Source: Lysinimonas soli (GTDB lineage Bacteria; Actinomycetota; Actinomycetes; Actinomycetales; Microbacteriaceae). From it: a DNA stretch of 64,000 bases. The translations under genes were made by a program, and so were the position numbers. Location: NCBI RefSeq assembly GCF_042655435.1, contig NZ_JBHSMG010000001.1, forward strand, positions 558,001 to 622,000, in the 5' to 3' direction. Within the stretch, counting starts at the first letter, position 1. Every line of letters begins with the position of its first letter. The notes under the pieces are model-generated. The model was not told the DNA's origin. It did not search any database and worked only from the letters and a program-made list of their open reading frames with translations. Below are positions 24,748 through 32,745 of the stretch, piece by piece.

Positions 24748-25343
24748 TGCTCGAAGAGGAATACAACCCGCCCCGCAAGCTGCCCGCGCACCTGCGTCCC
24801 CCGGCGCCCGAGGAGCCGCCGTTCGCCTTCGAGCTGCGTCCGGCGACGGAGCGCGACATCCCCGACATGCTCGCCATCTACAACCACTACGTGCTCAACA
24901 GCACCGTGACGTTCGACGAGGATCCCCTCACCCTCAAGGAGATGCGCGGCAAGTTCCGTGACGTGGCCCGGCTGAAGTACCCGTGGCTCGTCGCGGTCTC
25001 TCCGAGCGGCCAGGTGCTCGGCTACAGCTACGTGACCCCGTGGAAGCAGAAGGCCGCCTACCGCTACACGGTCGAGAACTCGATCTACCTCGGCGCGGCC
25101 GCGACGGGAAAGGGCATCGGCAAAGCCCTGATGACCCGGATGCTCGACGACGCCAAGGCCGCGGGGGTCAAGGAGGTCATCGCGGTCATCGCCGACAAGG
25201 GGGCCGAGGCCTCGATCGCGATGCACACGGCCTTCGGCTTCAAAGAGATCGGGCACATGGGCAAGGTGGGGTTCAAGTTCGGCCGCTGGCTCGGCACCGT
25301 GCTGATGCAGAAGAGCCTCAAGGGCGGGCCGAAGCGTGGCTGA
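24747..25343 (+). CDS. GNAT N-acetyltransferase (phosphinothricin acetyltransferase-like)
   Basis: 198 residues. A proline-rich N-terminus (about 1-28) is followed by a GNAT domain: FELRPATERDIPDMLAIYNHYVLNSTVTFDEDP is the Pat/YncA-type opening. The acetyl-CoA-binding A motif is around AAATGKGIGKALMTRML, and the end has HTAFGFKEIGHMGKVGFKFGRW. Relatives acetylate phosphinothricin, methionine sulfone or related amino acids. The real substrate is unknown. It overlaps the VOC gene by eight bases, so the two are cotranscribed. Confidence 0.83.
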   Translation: MLEEEYNPPRKLPAHLRPPAPEEPPFAFELRPATERDIPDMLAIYNHYVLNSTVTFDEDPLTLKEMRGKFRDVARLKYPWLVAVSPSGQVLGYSYVTPWKQKAAYRYTVENSIYLGAAATGKGIGKALMTRMLDDAKAAGVKEVIAVIADKGAEASIAMHTAFGFKEIGHMGKVGFKFGRWLGTVLMQKSLKGGPKRG

Positions 25344-25758
25344 GACGCCGGTGCTGCAGTTGCGCCTCGTGGTCGAGACGGGCGACCACGAGGCCGCGCT
25401 CGCGTTCTACCGCGACGCGCTCGGCCTGACCGAGCTCGAGGCCTACGAGGGCGACGACGGAGCACGCGTGTCGATCCTCAGCATTCCGACGGCGACCCTC
25501 GAGCTCTCGAACGTCGCCCAGGTGCGCATGATCGACGAGGTCGAGGTCGGCCGGGCGGTCGCGCATCCGTTCCCGCTCACGATCCGGGTGGCCTTCGAGG
25601 TCGCGGATGCCGCGGCGACGACCGATCGCCTTGTCGCGGCCGGCGCCGAGCCCGTCGCCCCGCCGACGCCCACGCCCTGGCGCTCGGTGAACGCGCGGCT
25701 CGAGGGCCCCGACGGGCTGCAGCTGACCGTCTTCCAGGAGCTCGGCCCCGCCGGCTGA
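25336..25758 (+). CDS. VOC-family protein (glyoxalase/bleomycin-resistance fold)
   Basis: 140-residue protein with two beta-alpha-beta-beta-beta modules. The opening LQLRLVVETGDHEAALAFYRDALGL is the standard VOC start. The second module has VAFEVADAAATTDRLVAAGAEPVAPPTPTPW and ends DGLQLTVFQEL. Possible roles include lactoylglutathione-type lyase, dioxygenase or antibiotic binding; metal ligands are not clear enough to choose. GTG 25336 overlaps the GNAT gene. Convergent with the SDR gene at 25762, three bases apart. Confidence 0.8.
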   Translation: MAETPVLQLRLVVETGDHEAALAFYRDALGLTELEAYEGDDGARVSILSIPTATLELSNVAQVRMIDEVEVGRAVAHPFPLTIRVAFEVADAAATTDRLVAAGAEPVAPPTPTPWRSVNARLEGPDGLQLTVFQELGPAG

Positions 25759-25761
25759 GGC

Positions 25762-26574
25762 TCAGAGCACCGCGAGGAGGGTCGCGGTGAGCCGCGCCGC
25801 GAAGAACAGCAGCACGCGGCGCGGGATGAAGCGCGTGCTGAACGCGGCCGCGCGGTTGGCCAGGCCCGGCATGACCTCGGGGGGAGTGCGCCGCCGATCG
25901 AGCGCCCGCAGCCCGGCGTCGGCGATCCGCGCCGGATCCCAGTAGGGGGTCGGCGCCGGGATGCGTCGGCCCCGGTCGAAGAACTCCGACGCGACCGCGC
26001 CGGGGGCCACGGCGAACACCGTCACCCCGTGCGGTCGTGCCTCGAACCAGAGCGCCTCGGTGAAGAGCTTCACGAACGACTTGGATGCTGCATAGACCGC
26101 CATGCCCGGCACCGGCTGGTAGGCGGCGGTGCTGGCGATGTTGAGGATCGCCCCCGAGCCGCGCGCGATCATCGGGGCGACGAAGGTGCGCGAGAGCTCG
26201 ACGACGGCGGCGACATCCACCGCGACCTCCTCGGCCAGGCGGGCGGGGTCGGTGTCGGCGACCCGACCCTGCACGCCGAATCCGGCGTTGTTCACCAGCA
26301 GGTCGGGCACGCGACCGTCGAGTCGCGAGTCGAGCACGGCGAGCAGGGCGGCTCCGGCGCCGGGCCGCGACAGGTCGAGCGGCGCGACCGTGCAACGGAT
26401 GCCGTGCGGCTGCTCGAGCTCGCGCGCGAGCGCGAGCAGTCGATCCTCGCGCCGGGCGACGAGCACGAGGTCGGATCCCCGGGCGGCGAGGGCGCGTGCG
26501 AAGGCGGCGCCGATCCCCGAGCTGGCTCCCGTCACGATCGACAGGGCGGGCTGGTAGCGGGGGCGGCGGGCCAT
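25762..26574 (-). CDS. Short-chain dehydrogenase/reductase
   Basis: 270-residue SDR. The cofactor loop is LSIVTGASSGIGAAFARAL, then the basic VARREDRL for NADP(H). LLVNNAGFG follows, with catalytic Ser/Tyr/Lys in LNIASTAAYQPVPGMAVYAASKSFVK. The C-terminal segment FSTRFIPRRVLLFFAARLTATLLAVL is hydrophobic and may be a membrane anchor, as in DltE-like and lipid-modifying SDRs. ATG 26574 is at a predicted leaderless transcript start and the gene is divergent from the amidase. Confidence 0.85.
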   Translation of the reverse strand: MARRPRYQPALSIVTGASSGIGAAFARALAARGSDLVLVARREDRLLALARELEQPHGIRCTVAPLDLSRPGAGAALLAVLDSRLDGRVPDLLVNNAGFGVQGRVADTDPARLAEEVAVDVAAVVELSRTFVAPMIARGSGAILNIASTAAYQPVPGMAVYAASKSFVKLFTEALWFEARPHGVTVFAVAPGAVASEFFDRGRRIPAPTPYWDPARIADAGLRALDRRRTPPEVMPGLANRAAAFSTRFIPRRVLLFFAARLTATLLAVL

Positions 26575-26580
26575 GGGGGG

Positions 26581-26615
26581 ATGCTATCCACTCCGGCGGC
26601 GGGCGCGCCTAGGCT
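26581..26615. promoter_or_regulatory. Divergent leaderless promoters of the SDR and amidase genes
   Basis: Minus-strand TAGCAT (26586-26581) ends six bases before the SDR ATG at 26574. Plus-strand TAGGCT (26610-26615) ends six bases before GTG 26622 and three before ATG 26619 of the amidase. Confidence 0.45.
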
Positions 26616-26618
26616 CGC

Positions 26619-28052
26619 ATGGTGTTCGAACTCCACGATCTGACGGCTCTCGAGCAGCTCGACCGGTTGCGACGCGGCGAGATCTCGCCCCGCGAGCTGG
26701 TCGACCACTACCTGGAGCGCATCGAGCGCCTCGACGGCGGGCTCGGGGCCTTCGTGACCGTCACGGCCGAGTCGGCGCGCGCCCGGGCCGACGCGCTCGC
26801 GGCGCCCGACTCGGGCGTCTCGCCGGCGCTCGCGCTGTGGGGGCTGCCCTCGGCCGACAAGGATCTCGTCGACCGCGCCGGGGTGCCGACCGGCTACGGC
26901 TCACGGGCGTTCGCCGACTTCGTGCCCGAGATGTCCGACGAGCTGGTCGACGCGCTCGATGCCGCGGGGGCGATCAGCCTGGGCAAGACGGCGACCCCGG
27001 AGTTCGGCATGCCGAGCTACACCGAGCCGCTGGCCGGGCGCCCCGCGCGGAATCCCTACGACACCGGGCTCGGAGCCGGGGGCTCGAGCGGGGGAGCGGC
27101 GGTCGCCGTGGCATCCGGCCTGCTGCCGGTGGCCCCCGGATCGGATGGCGGCGGCTCGGTGCGCATTCCGGCCGCCGCGACCGGACTGGTGGGGCTCAAG
27201 CCGTCCCGCGGCCGGATCCCCGCGAGTCCGGGGTTCACCAATCTCGCGGGTCTCGCGGTCGCCGGGCCGCTCGCCCGGACGGTCGCGGATGCCGCCCTGC
27301 TGCTCGACGCGATGATCGGCGACGCCCGCCTCGACTACGCGACCGCGGCGCCGAGCTGGGACGGCGGCGCGTACCTCAACGCGGCCGTGCGGGGCGAGGG
27401 ACGCTTCCAGCTCGGGATGACGACCAGCTCGCCGTGGGAGACCGCCTACGAGATCCGGGTATCGCCCGAGGCGCTCGCCGCGCTGGTGATCGCCCGCGAT
27501 CAGCTCGCCGCGATCGGGCACGGCCTGGAGGAGTTCGCCCTCGAGCCGGAGGAGGGCTACGCCTCGGCCTTCACCACGATCTGGCAGGGCGGTGCCGCCG
27601 CCATCCCGATCGAGGGTGCGCAGCTCGAGCAGGTGGAGCCCCTGACGAGCTGGCTCGTGCAGACCGGGCGGCGGCTCGGCGCCCGCGAACTCGGCAGCGC
27701 GCTGAGCTGGCTGACCCGCTACGAGCGACGGGTCATCCGCCAGCTGGGTCGCTACGACGCGGTGCTCACCCCGGCCCTTGCGATGACGCCACGGCCGCTC
27801 GGCTGGTACGACGCCGAGGATGCCATGCACAACTTCGCCCAGCAGGTGCAGTACACCCCGTTCACCAGCTTCGTGAACGTCGCGGGGCTGCCGGCCATCG
27901 CGCTCCCCGTGCACGTCACCGAGACGGGCCTGCCGATGGGCGTGCAGCTCATCGGGCGACCGGGACGGGAGGACGTGCTGCTCGCCCTCGGCGCCCAGCT
28001 CGAGCGCCGGCTGGGCTGGGACCGGCGGCATCCGCCCCAGTGGAGGGCGTGA
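26619..28052 (+). CDS. Amidase (amidase-signature family)
   Basis: 477-residue Ser-cisSer-Lys hydrolase of amides, cytoplasmic by appearance. The catalytic Lys is in LPSADKDLVDRAG, the cis-serine in GLGAGGSSGGAAVAVASG, and the nucleophile serine in GSDGGGSVRIPAAATGLVGLKPSRGRI. The C-terminal part has VNVAGLPAIALPVHVTETGLPMGVQLIG. It is not GatA by context, since no gatC or gatB is nearby. The promoter position suggests the start could be GTG 26622, one codon downstream of ATG 26619. Substrate unknown. Confidence 0.88.
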   Translation: MVFELHDLTALEQLDRLRRGEISPRELVDHYLERIERLDGGLGAFVTVTAESARARADALAAPDSGVSPALALWGLPSADKDLVDRAGVPTGYGSRAFADFVPEMSDELVDALDAAGAISLGKTATPEFGMPSYTEPLAGRPARNPYDTGLGAGGSSGGAAVAVASGLLPVAPGSDGGGSVRIPAAATGLVGLKPSRGRIPASPGFTNLAGLAVAGPLARTVADAALLLDAMIGDARLDYATAAPSWDGGAYLNAAVRGEGRFQLGMTTSSPWETAYEIRVSPEALAALVIARDQLAAIGHGLEEFALEPEEGYASAFTTIWQGGAAAIPIEGAQLEQVEPLTSWLVQTGRRLGARELGSALSWLTRYERRVIRQLGRYDAVLTPALAMTPRPLGWYDAEDAMHNFAQQVQYTPFTSFVNVAGLPAIALPVHVTETGLPMGVQLIGRPGREDVLLALGAQLERRLGWDRRHPPQWRA

Positions 28053-28096
28053 CCGGGGCGTCAAGGCCGGAGCGGCGCCGCCTCAGCGCTGCCGCG

Positions 28097-29533
28097 TCAG
28101 GCGGTGCCGCGTCCGTCGGTCTCGAGCAGGCGCAGCCACACCTCGTTGAGGGTCGGATAGGCGGGCACCGCGTGCCACAGCCGCTTGAGCGGCACCTCGC
28201 CGACGATCGCGATCGTGGCGGCCTGCAGCATCTCGCTGACGTTCCGGCCGACGAAGGTCACGCCGATCAGCACCTCGCGCGAGGCGTCGATCACGGCGCG
28301 AGCGTGCCCCTCGTAGTGATCGGCGAGCGCGCTCGCCCCCGCGACCCAGCCGAGCTCGTAGTCGACGACCCTGATGTCGTAGCCGGCCCGGCGGGCTGCC
28401 GCCTCCGTCAGGCCGACGGACGCCACCTCGGGGTCGGTGAAGGTCACCTGGGGAACCGCCTCGGCATCCGCGGTGGCGACGTGCCGGCCCCAGGGTGCGT
28501 CGTCGACGGGCCGTCCGAGCGCCCTGGCCGCGATCACGTCGCCGGCGGCCCTGGCCTGGTACTTGCCCTGGTGGGTCAGCAGCGCGCGGTGATTGACGTC
28601 CCCGGTCGCGTACAGCCAGTCGAAGCCCTCGACCCGCAGGGTGTCGTCGACCGTGAGCCAGTCGCCGGGGGTCAGTCCGATGGCCTCGAGACCGAGGTCG
28701 CCGGTGCGCGGGGTGCGGCCGATCGCGACGAGCAGCTCGTCGGCCGTGACGGTCGAGCCGCCCGTCGAGTCGTCCTTCAGCTCGACGACCACCCCGTGCT
28801 CGCCCCGCTGCACGGCCGCCGCCTCGGCGCCGATCCGCACGTCGACGCCGAGCCGCCGCAGCGATGCGGTCACGGCCTCCCCGGCGACCGGCTCGAGGTT
28901 GCTCAGCAGGGGACCGCGCGAGAGCAGGGTCACGGCGCATCCCAGGGAGGCGTATGCCGTGGCCATCTCGCAGCCGACCACCCCGCCGCCCAGGATCGCG
29001 AGACTCGCGGGAATCGACTTCACGCTCGTCGCGTCCCGGCTGGTCCACGGTGCCGCCTCGCGCAGGCCGGGCACATCGGGCAGCAGGGCCGCGCTGCCCG
29101 TGCTGACCGTGACCGCGTGGGTCGCGCGCAGCTCGGTGACCGTTCCGTCGGCCGCCGTCACGGCGAGCGCCTTCGGGCCCGTGAAGCGGGCATGCCCGCG
29201 GATCAGCTCGATTCCGGCTCCGTCGACCCATGCCACCTGGGAGGCGTCATCCCAGTCGTGCACGATGGCGTCCCGCCGCCGCAGCACTCCGAGGGGGTCG
29301 ATGGGGCCCGTGATCGCCTGCGCGGCCCCGTCGACGTCGGCTGCGTCCCGCACCGCGGCCCCCGCTCGCAGCAGGGCCTTGGACGGCATGCAGGCCCAGT
29401 AGGAGCATTCGCCCCCGACCAGCTCGGCTTCGACCAGGGCGACGGTGAGTCCGCCCTGCACGGCCCGGTCGGCGACGTTCTCGCCCACCGCTCCGGCCCC
29501 GATGACGATGAGATCGAATTCGCGTGCGCTCAT
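28097..29533 (-). CDS. FAD-dependent pyridine nucleotide-disulfide oxidoreductase (MerA/Lpd-like)
   Basis: 478-residue flavoprotein. The FAD loop FDLIVIGAGAVGENVADRA is followed by an intact redox cysteine pair in ELVGGECSYWACMPSKALLRAG. The NAD(P) loop is LAILGGGVVGCEMATAYASLG, and the second FAD contact is DWLYATGDVNH. At the C-terminus, where lipoamide dehydrogenases have HPTxSE, this protein reads AVPAYPTLNEVW, so the catalytic histidine is replaced by Tyr. It is therefore probably not a true dihydrolipoamide dehydrogenase; quinone, metal or thiol reduction are options. ATG 29533 is preferred over a TTG at 29545. Confidence 0.85.
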   Translation of the reverse strand: MSAREFDLIVIGAGAVGENVADRAVQGGLTVALVEAELVGGECSYWACMPSKALLRAGAAVRDAADVDGAAQAITGPIDPLGVLRRRDAIVHDWDDASQVAWVDGAGIELIRGHARFTGPKALAVTAADGTVTELRATHAVTVSTGSAALLPDVPGLREAAPWTSRDATSVKSIPASLAILGGGVVGCEMATAYASLGCAVTLLSRGPLLSNLEPVAGEAVTASLRRLGVDVRIGAEAAAVQRGEHGVVVELKDDSTGGSTVTADELLVAIGRTPRTGDLGLEAIGLTPGDWLTVDDTLRVEGFDWLYATGDVNHRALLTHQGKYQARAAGDVIAARALGRPVDDAPWGRHVATADAEAVPQVTFTDPEVASVGLTEAAARRAGYDIRVVDYELGWVAGASALADHYEGHARAVIDASREVLIGVTFVGRNVSEMLQAATIAIVGEVPLKRLWHAVPAYPTLNEVWLRLLETDGRGTA

Positions 29534-29590
29534 CCCGCCATTCAACCGCGTGGATGCCGTTCGCGGGAGCCGAGCTCGCGCTCCGCGCGG

Positions 29591-30391
29591 CTAGGAGGCG
29601 AGCGCTCCGATGATCCTCAGGATGGTCGGGGCGTCATCGACGGTCTCGGCGGGCGACGCCGGCGCGTAGGCGGCGATCGTCGCCCCGGCCAGCACGAAGG
29701 GCCCGCGCAACGCCTTGACGGCGGCGACGAGGCTCGACGCGGCCAGCCCGAAGGGCTCGGGGTCGAGCAGACCCGCGATCTCGCCCGGGTCGAGCACGTC
29801 GAGATCGATGTGCAGATACACCGACTGCGCCCCCGTCTCGGCGACGGCCGCGACCAGCGCCGTGGCATCCGCCAGCTCGTCGACCGAGAACGAGCGGATG
29901 CCGGCCTCGACGGCGAAGGCCTCCTCGCCCGGGTCCCAGGAGCGCGCGCCGACCAGGAGCACCCGGCCGGCGGGCACGATGCCGTCGTCGACGATCGACC
30001 GGAGCACCATTCCGGCGTAGGCGCCGGAGGGCGAGCTCTCGACGTCGTTGAGGTCGGGGTGCGCGTCGAACCAGATCACCGCGAGGTCGCCGTGCTTCTC
30101 GGCGGCGTGCATCACCGCGGCCGCGGACACGCCGCAGTCGCCGCCGACCACGATCGGGGTGTCGGTGACCTCGTCGAGCACGTCGCGCATCCGCTCACGC
30201 ACCAGCTGCAAGGAGCTGAATCGCGCGACGCCGGTGCTCTGCTCGTCGCCGGCCTCAAGCGGAACGGCGACCTCGCGGGTCGCCGCAGATGGGAGGTCGC
30301 CGCGGATCGCCGCAGCCCCGTCGGCCTGCCGCATCGCTCGGGACGAGGGGGAGCCCTGCCACTGGGGGACGACGACGAAGGTGGCGGTCAC
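29591..30391 (-). CDS. Arginase/agmatinase-family protein
   Basis: 266-residue ureohydrolase-fold enzyme, normally a binuclear Mn2+ hydrolase of guanidino compounds. Metal motifs: DTPIVVGGDCGVS (the usual GGDH has Cys in place of His), VIWFDAHPDLND and LHIDLDVLDPGE are present. The late active-site region is AAYAPASPAETVDDAP. Because one metal ligand is changed, the substrate may not be arginine. GTG 30391 lies exactly seven bases after minus-strand TAGAGT, so the mRNA appears leaderless. Confidence 0.82.
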   Translation of the reverse strand: MTATFVVVPQWQGSPSSRAMRQADGAAAIRGDLPSAATREVAVPLEAGDEQSTGVARFSSLQLVRERMRDVLDEVTDTPIVVGGDCGVSAAAVMHAAEKHGDLAVIWFDAHPDLNDVESSPSGAYAGMVLRSIVDDGIVPAGRVLLVGARSWDPGEEAFAVEAGIRSFSVDELADATALVAAVAETGAQSVYLHIDLDVLDPGEIAGLLDPEPFGLAASSLVAAVKALRGPFVLAGATIAAYAPASPAETVDDAPTILRIIGALAS

Positions 30392-30397
30392 GGTGTC

Positions 30398-30403
30398 ACT
30401 CTA
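30398..30403 (-). promoter_or_regulatory. Candidate -10 box of the leaderless arginase-family gene
   Basis: Minus-strand TAGAGT (30403-30398) ends six bases before GTG 30391. Confidence 0.45.
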
Positions 30404-30438
30404 GGGCGAGGGCCGGCCGGCCGGCCAGGGGAGCCGGG

Positions 30439-31086
30439 TCAGCTCGCGATCGGACGCTCGGCGTTCGCGGTCGCGGCGGCCAGTTCGGCCTGCGTGAGCA
30501 CCGCGCCGTAGCCCGGCGTTCCCGCCTCGATGCGCCAGCTCTCCGAGAGCGGGCCGAGATCGACGACGTCGAAGCCGATCCCGTCGATGAAGTCGGCCAC
30601 GAGGGCGCGGGCCTCCTCGTCGTCTCCCGCGATCGCGAGGGCCCGACGGCCCGGCGTGCCGCTCGGGGTCGCGTCGGAGGTGATCTCGGCGGCGCGGATG
30701 TGGTTGAACGCCTTCACGACCTGGGAGCCCGGCAGGTGGCGCTGCAGCAGGCCCGAGACGGTGATGCGGCCCGCATCCAGCTCGGCGACCTGGCCGTCGC
30801 GCTGCGGGTAGTAGTTGTTCGTGTCGAGCACGATCTTGCCGTCGAGGGGCGCGACGGGTACGTCGTCGATCGCCTTCACGGGGACCGACACCACCACGAA
30901 GTCGCCGGCCGCTGCGGCCTCGACCGGGCTCGCCGCGCGCGCGTGCGGACCCAGCTCGGCGATCAGCTCGCTCAGCGTCTCGGCGCCGCGCGAGTTGCTC
31001 ATCACGACCTCGTGACCGGTGGCGATGGCTGCGCGAGCCACCTGGGAGCCGATGTTGCCCGAACCGATGAATCCGATTGTCGTCAT
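30439..31086 (-). CDS. NADPH-dependent F420 reductase-like oxidoreductase
   Basis: 215-residue Rossmann protein. The N-terminal MTTIGFIGSGNIGSQVARAAIATGHEVVMSNSRG is the NADP-binding loop of the F420H2:NADP oxidoreductase family. LPGSQVVKAFNHI and IGFDVVDLGPLSESWR are the other conserved blocks. It may transfer hydride between NADPH and coenzyme F420 or another acceptor; no F420 synthesis gene is in this window to support F420 use. ATG 31086 with GGAG just upstream is chosen over a TTG four codons earlier. Confidence 0.82.
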   Translation of the reverse strand: MTTIGFIGSGNIGSQVARAAIATGHEVVMSNSRGAETLSELIAELGPHARAASPVEAAAAGDFVVVSVPVKAIDDVPVAPLDGKIVLDTNNYYPQRDGQVAELDAGRITVSGLLQRHLPGSQVVKAFNHIRAAEITSDATPSGTPGRRALAIAGDDEEARALVADFIDGIGFDVVDLGPLSESWRIEAGTPGYGAVLTQAELAAATANAERPIAS

Positions 31087-31149
31087 TGCTCCATGCAATC
31101 AGAGTCGCCGCGGGTGTGCTGGCGCCGTACCGAAGCCGGCGGCGCGCGC

Positions 31150-31887
31150 CTAGCCGGTGACCGCCTTCGGCGAGCTGCCGGCCTTGAGGGCGGCGAGCCG
31201 GGTGTCGACCTCGGCCTGCGTCTCCAGGTCGTCGAGGCTCTCGAACTGCGAGTCGAGACTCGAGGCGTCGAGCTCCTGCTGACCGGCGACCTTGGCCTCC
31301 TCGCGACGAACCTTGTCTTCGAATCGACCGAGCTCGCTCGTCGGGTCGAGCACGTTGATGCTCTTGAGGGCGTCGTGCACCTGCACCTGGGCCTCGGCCG
31401 TCTTCGCGCGAGCGACGAGCTGGTCGCGCTTGGCGATCAGCTGGTCGAGCTTGTCGTGCATCTGCTGAACGCCGGTCTTGAGCTTCTCGACGACGGCGTT
31501 CTGCGACGCGATGGTCGGCTCGGCGGCGGTGGCCTCGTTCTCGGACGCGATCTGCTTGCCGAGGGCGATCTTGGCGAGGTTGTCGAACTTGTCGGCGTCG
31601 GCGGCGTTGCCGGCGGCGCGCAGCTCGTCGGCCTTGGCGCTCGCGGCCCGGGCCTTGAGACCCCAGTCCTGGGCGGCGGCGACATCGGCGGCGTGGTCCT
31701 GCTCCATGAGGCGCAGGTTGCCGATCGTGGTGGCGACGGCGCTCTCGGCTTCGGCGATGCTGCTCGTGTAGTCACGCACGAGCTGGTCGAGCATGAGCTG
31801 CGGGTCCTCCGCCTGATCGATCAGGGCGTTGATGTTCGCCCGCACGAGGGTCGAGATGCGTCCGAGGATGGATTGCTTGTCGGCCAT
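31150..31887 (-). CDS. pspA: PspA/IM30-family membrane-stress protein
   Basis: 245-residue, almost entirely helical coiled-coil protein of the PspA/Vipp1 (ESCRT-III-like) family that binds and protects the inner membrane face. It opens with ADKQSILGRISTLVRANINALIDQAEDPQLMLDQLVRDY, the family signature with the N-terminal amphipathic helix. A long charged helical hairpin follows (about 25-190), ending DTRLAALKAG. An AGGAAGG ribosome site precedes ATG 31887. It lies 75 bases downstream of the sigma/anti-sigma pair on the same strand, suggesting a shared stress regulon. Confidence 0.9.
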   Translation of the reverse strand: MADKQSILGRISTLVRANINALIDQAEDPQLMLDQLVRDYTSSIAEAESAVATTIGNLRLMEQDHAADVAAAQDWGLKARAASAKADELRAAGNAADADKFDNLAKIALGKQIASENEATAAEPTIASQNAVVEKLKTGVQQMHDKLDQLIAKRDQLVARAKTAEAQVQVHDALKSINVLDPTSELGRFEDKVRREEAKVAGQQELDASSLDSQFESLDDLETQAEVDTRLAALKAGSSPKAVTG

Positions 31888-31962
31888 GGTGGTGCCTTCC
31901 TGTCGATGAGACGAGTCTTCCCGTTCTCGGCCGCCGCGTCGAGTCCGGGGATCGCGGGGGGA

Positions 31963-32745
31963 TCAGTGCAGTGTCGCCGTGGCTTCCTGTCCCGTGACCA
32001 GCACGGAGCCCGAGCCGTCCGACGGCGTGAAGTCGATCGCGGCCGAGACCCGGTAGTCGCCCGGGCCGGCCGGCGGCAGCCCCGTGCGGAAGCCGGGATC
32101 CTCGTCGTCGATCGTGCTGCAGACCCGGGGCTCGAAGCTCGCCGAGTAGCGCATCGACGCACCGGGCTCGAGATCGACCGTCACGGCGATCATCGGCACC
32201 GGCCCATTGCTGTGCCAGAGCACGACGTCGTCGCGCACGAGGGTGATCGCCGGACTGGCCAGGGTCGACCCGACCAGGTGCTGCGTTCCGGTGTTGGTGA
32301 GGGTGACGGTGACCGGGATGTCGCGGCTCGTCGCACTCGCCTCCACGGCGTGCACGGTGAGACTCAGCCCGTTCGGCGCGGGCGCGACCTCGGCCGGCGC
32401 CGCCCCGCACAGGTTGACTTTGTCGGCGGGGGCGCGGTCGATCGTCACCCCGCCGCCCGCGGCGATCTCGGGCGCCGTCGCGCCCGGCGTGCCGCCCCCC
32501 CGGGCGCCCTCCGAGACCGAGGATCCGGCGGACCCCGCGCTCAGCACCGGGTGCTGCCCGGCGGCGAGTCCGATCGTGACGGGGACGACGATCCCGGCAA
32601 CGGCGAGCACCGACCCCGCGGCGACCGCGGCCAGCCGCGGGCGACGACGGGCGCGCGAGCGCCGCAGCACCGCGTCGAGGTCGATGGCGCGGCCCGGGTG
32701 GTCGTCCTCGCGGAATCGCTCGCGCAGCTCGGCGTCAGTGGGCAT
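31963..32745 (-). CDS. Membrane-anchored protein, probable anti-sigma partner of the ECF sigma factor
   Basis: 260 residues. A cytoplasmic N-terminus (1-38; TDAELRERFREDDHPGRAIDLDAVLRRSRAR) is followed by one membrane helix (about 39-63). An extracytoplasmic domain follows a Gly/Ser/Ala linker, with two cysteines (NLCGAAP and PRVCSTID) that could form a disulfide. The beta-rich pattern (VTVTLTNTGTQHLV) looks Ig-like. I do not recognise a zinc-binding anti-sigma motif. It overlaps the sigma gene by 11 bases, the usual clue for a cognate anti-sigma factor. Function inferred from context only. Confidence 0.65.
   Translation of the reverse strand: MPTDAELRERFREDDHPGRAIDLDAVLRRSRARRRPRLAAVAAGSVLAVAGIVVPVTIGLAAGQHPVLSAGSAGSSVSEGARGGGTPGATAPEIAAGGGVTIDRAPADKVNLCGAAPAEVAPAPNGLSLTVHAVEASATSRDIPVTVTLTNTGTQHLVGSTLASPAITLVRDDVVLWHSNGPVPMIAVTVDLEPGASMRYSASFEPRVCSTIDDEDPGFRTGLPPAGPGDYRVSAAIDFTPSDGSGSVLVTGQEATATLH

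Noticed and set aside
26573..30511. 1,312-codon plus-strand open frame
   Set aside because: It runs across the amidase (wrong frame) and antisense to the flavoprotein and arginase-family genes, all of which carry intact family motifs. Long false frames are expected at this GC content.
30439..31086. Evidence for coenzyme F420 metabolism
   Set aside because: One F420-type reductase homologue is not enough; no F420 synthesis gene is in the window and the family includes non-F420 members.
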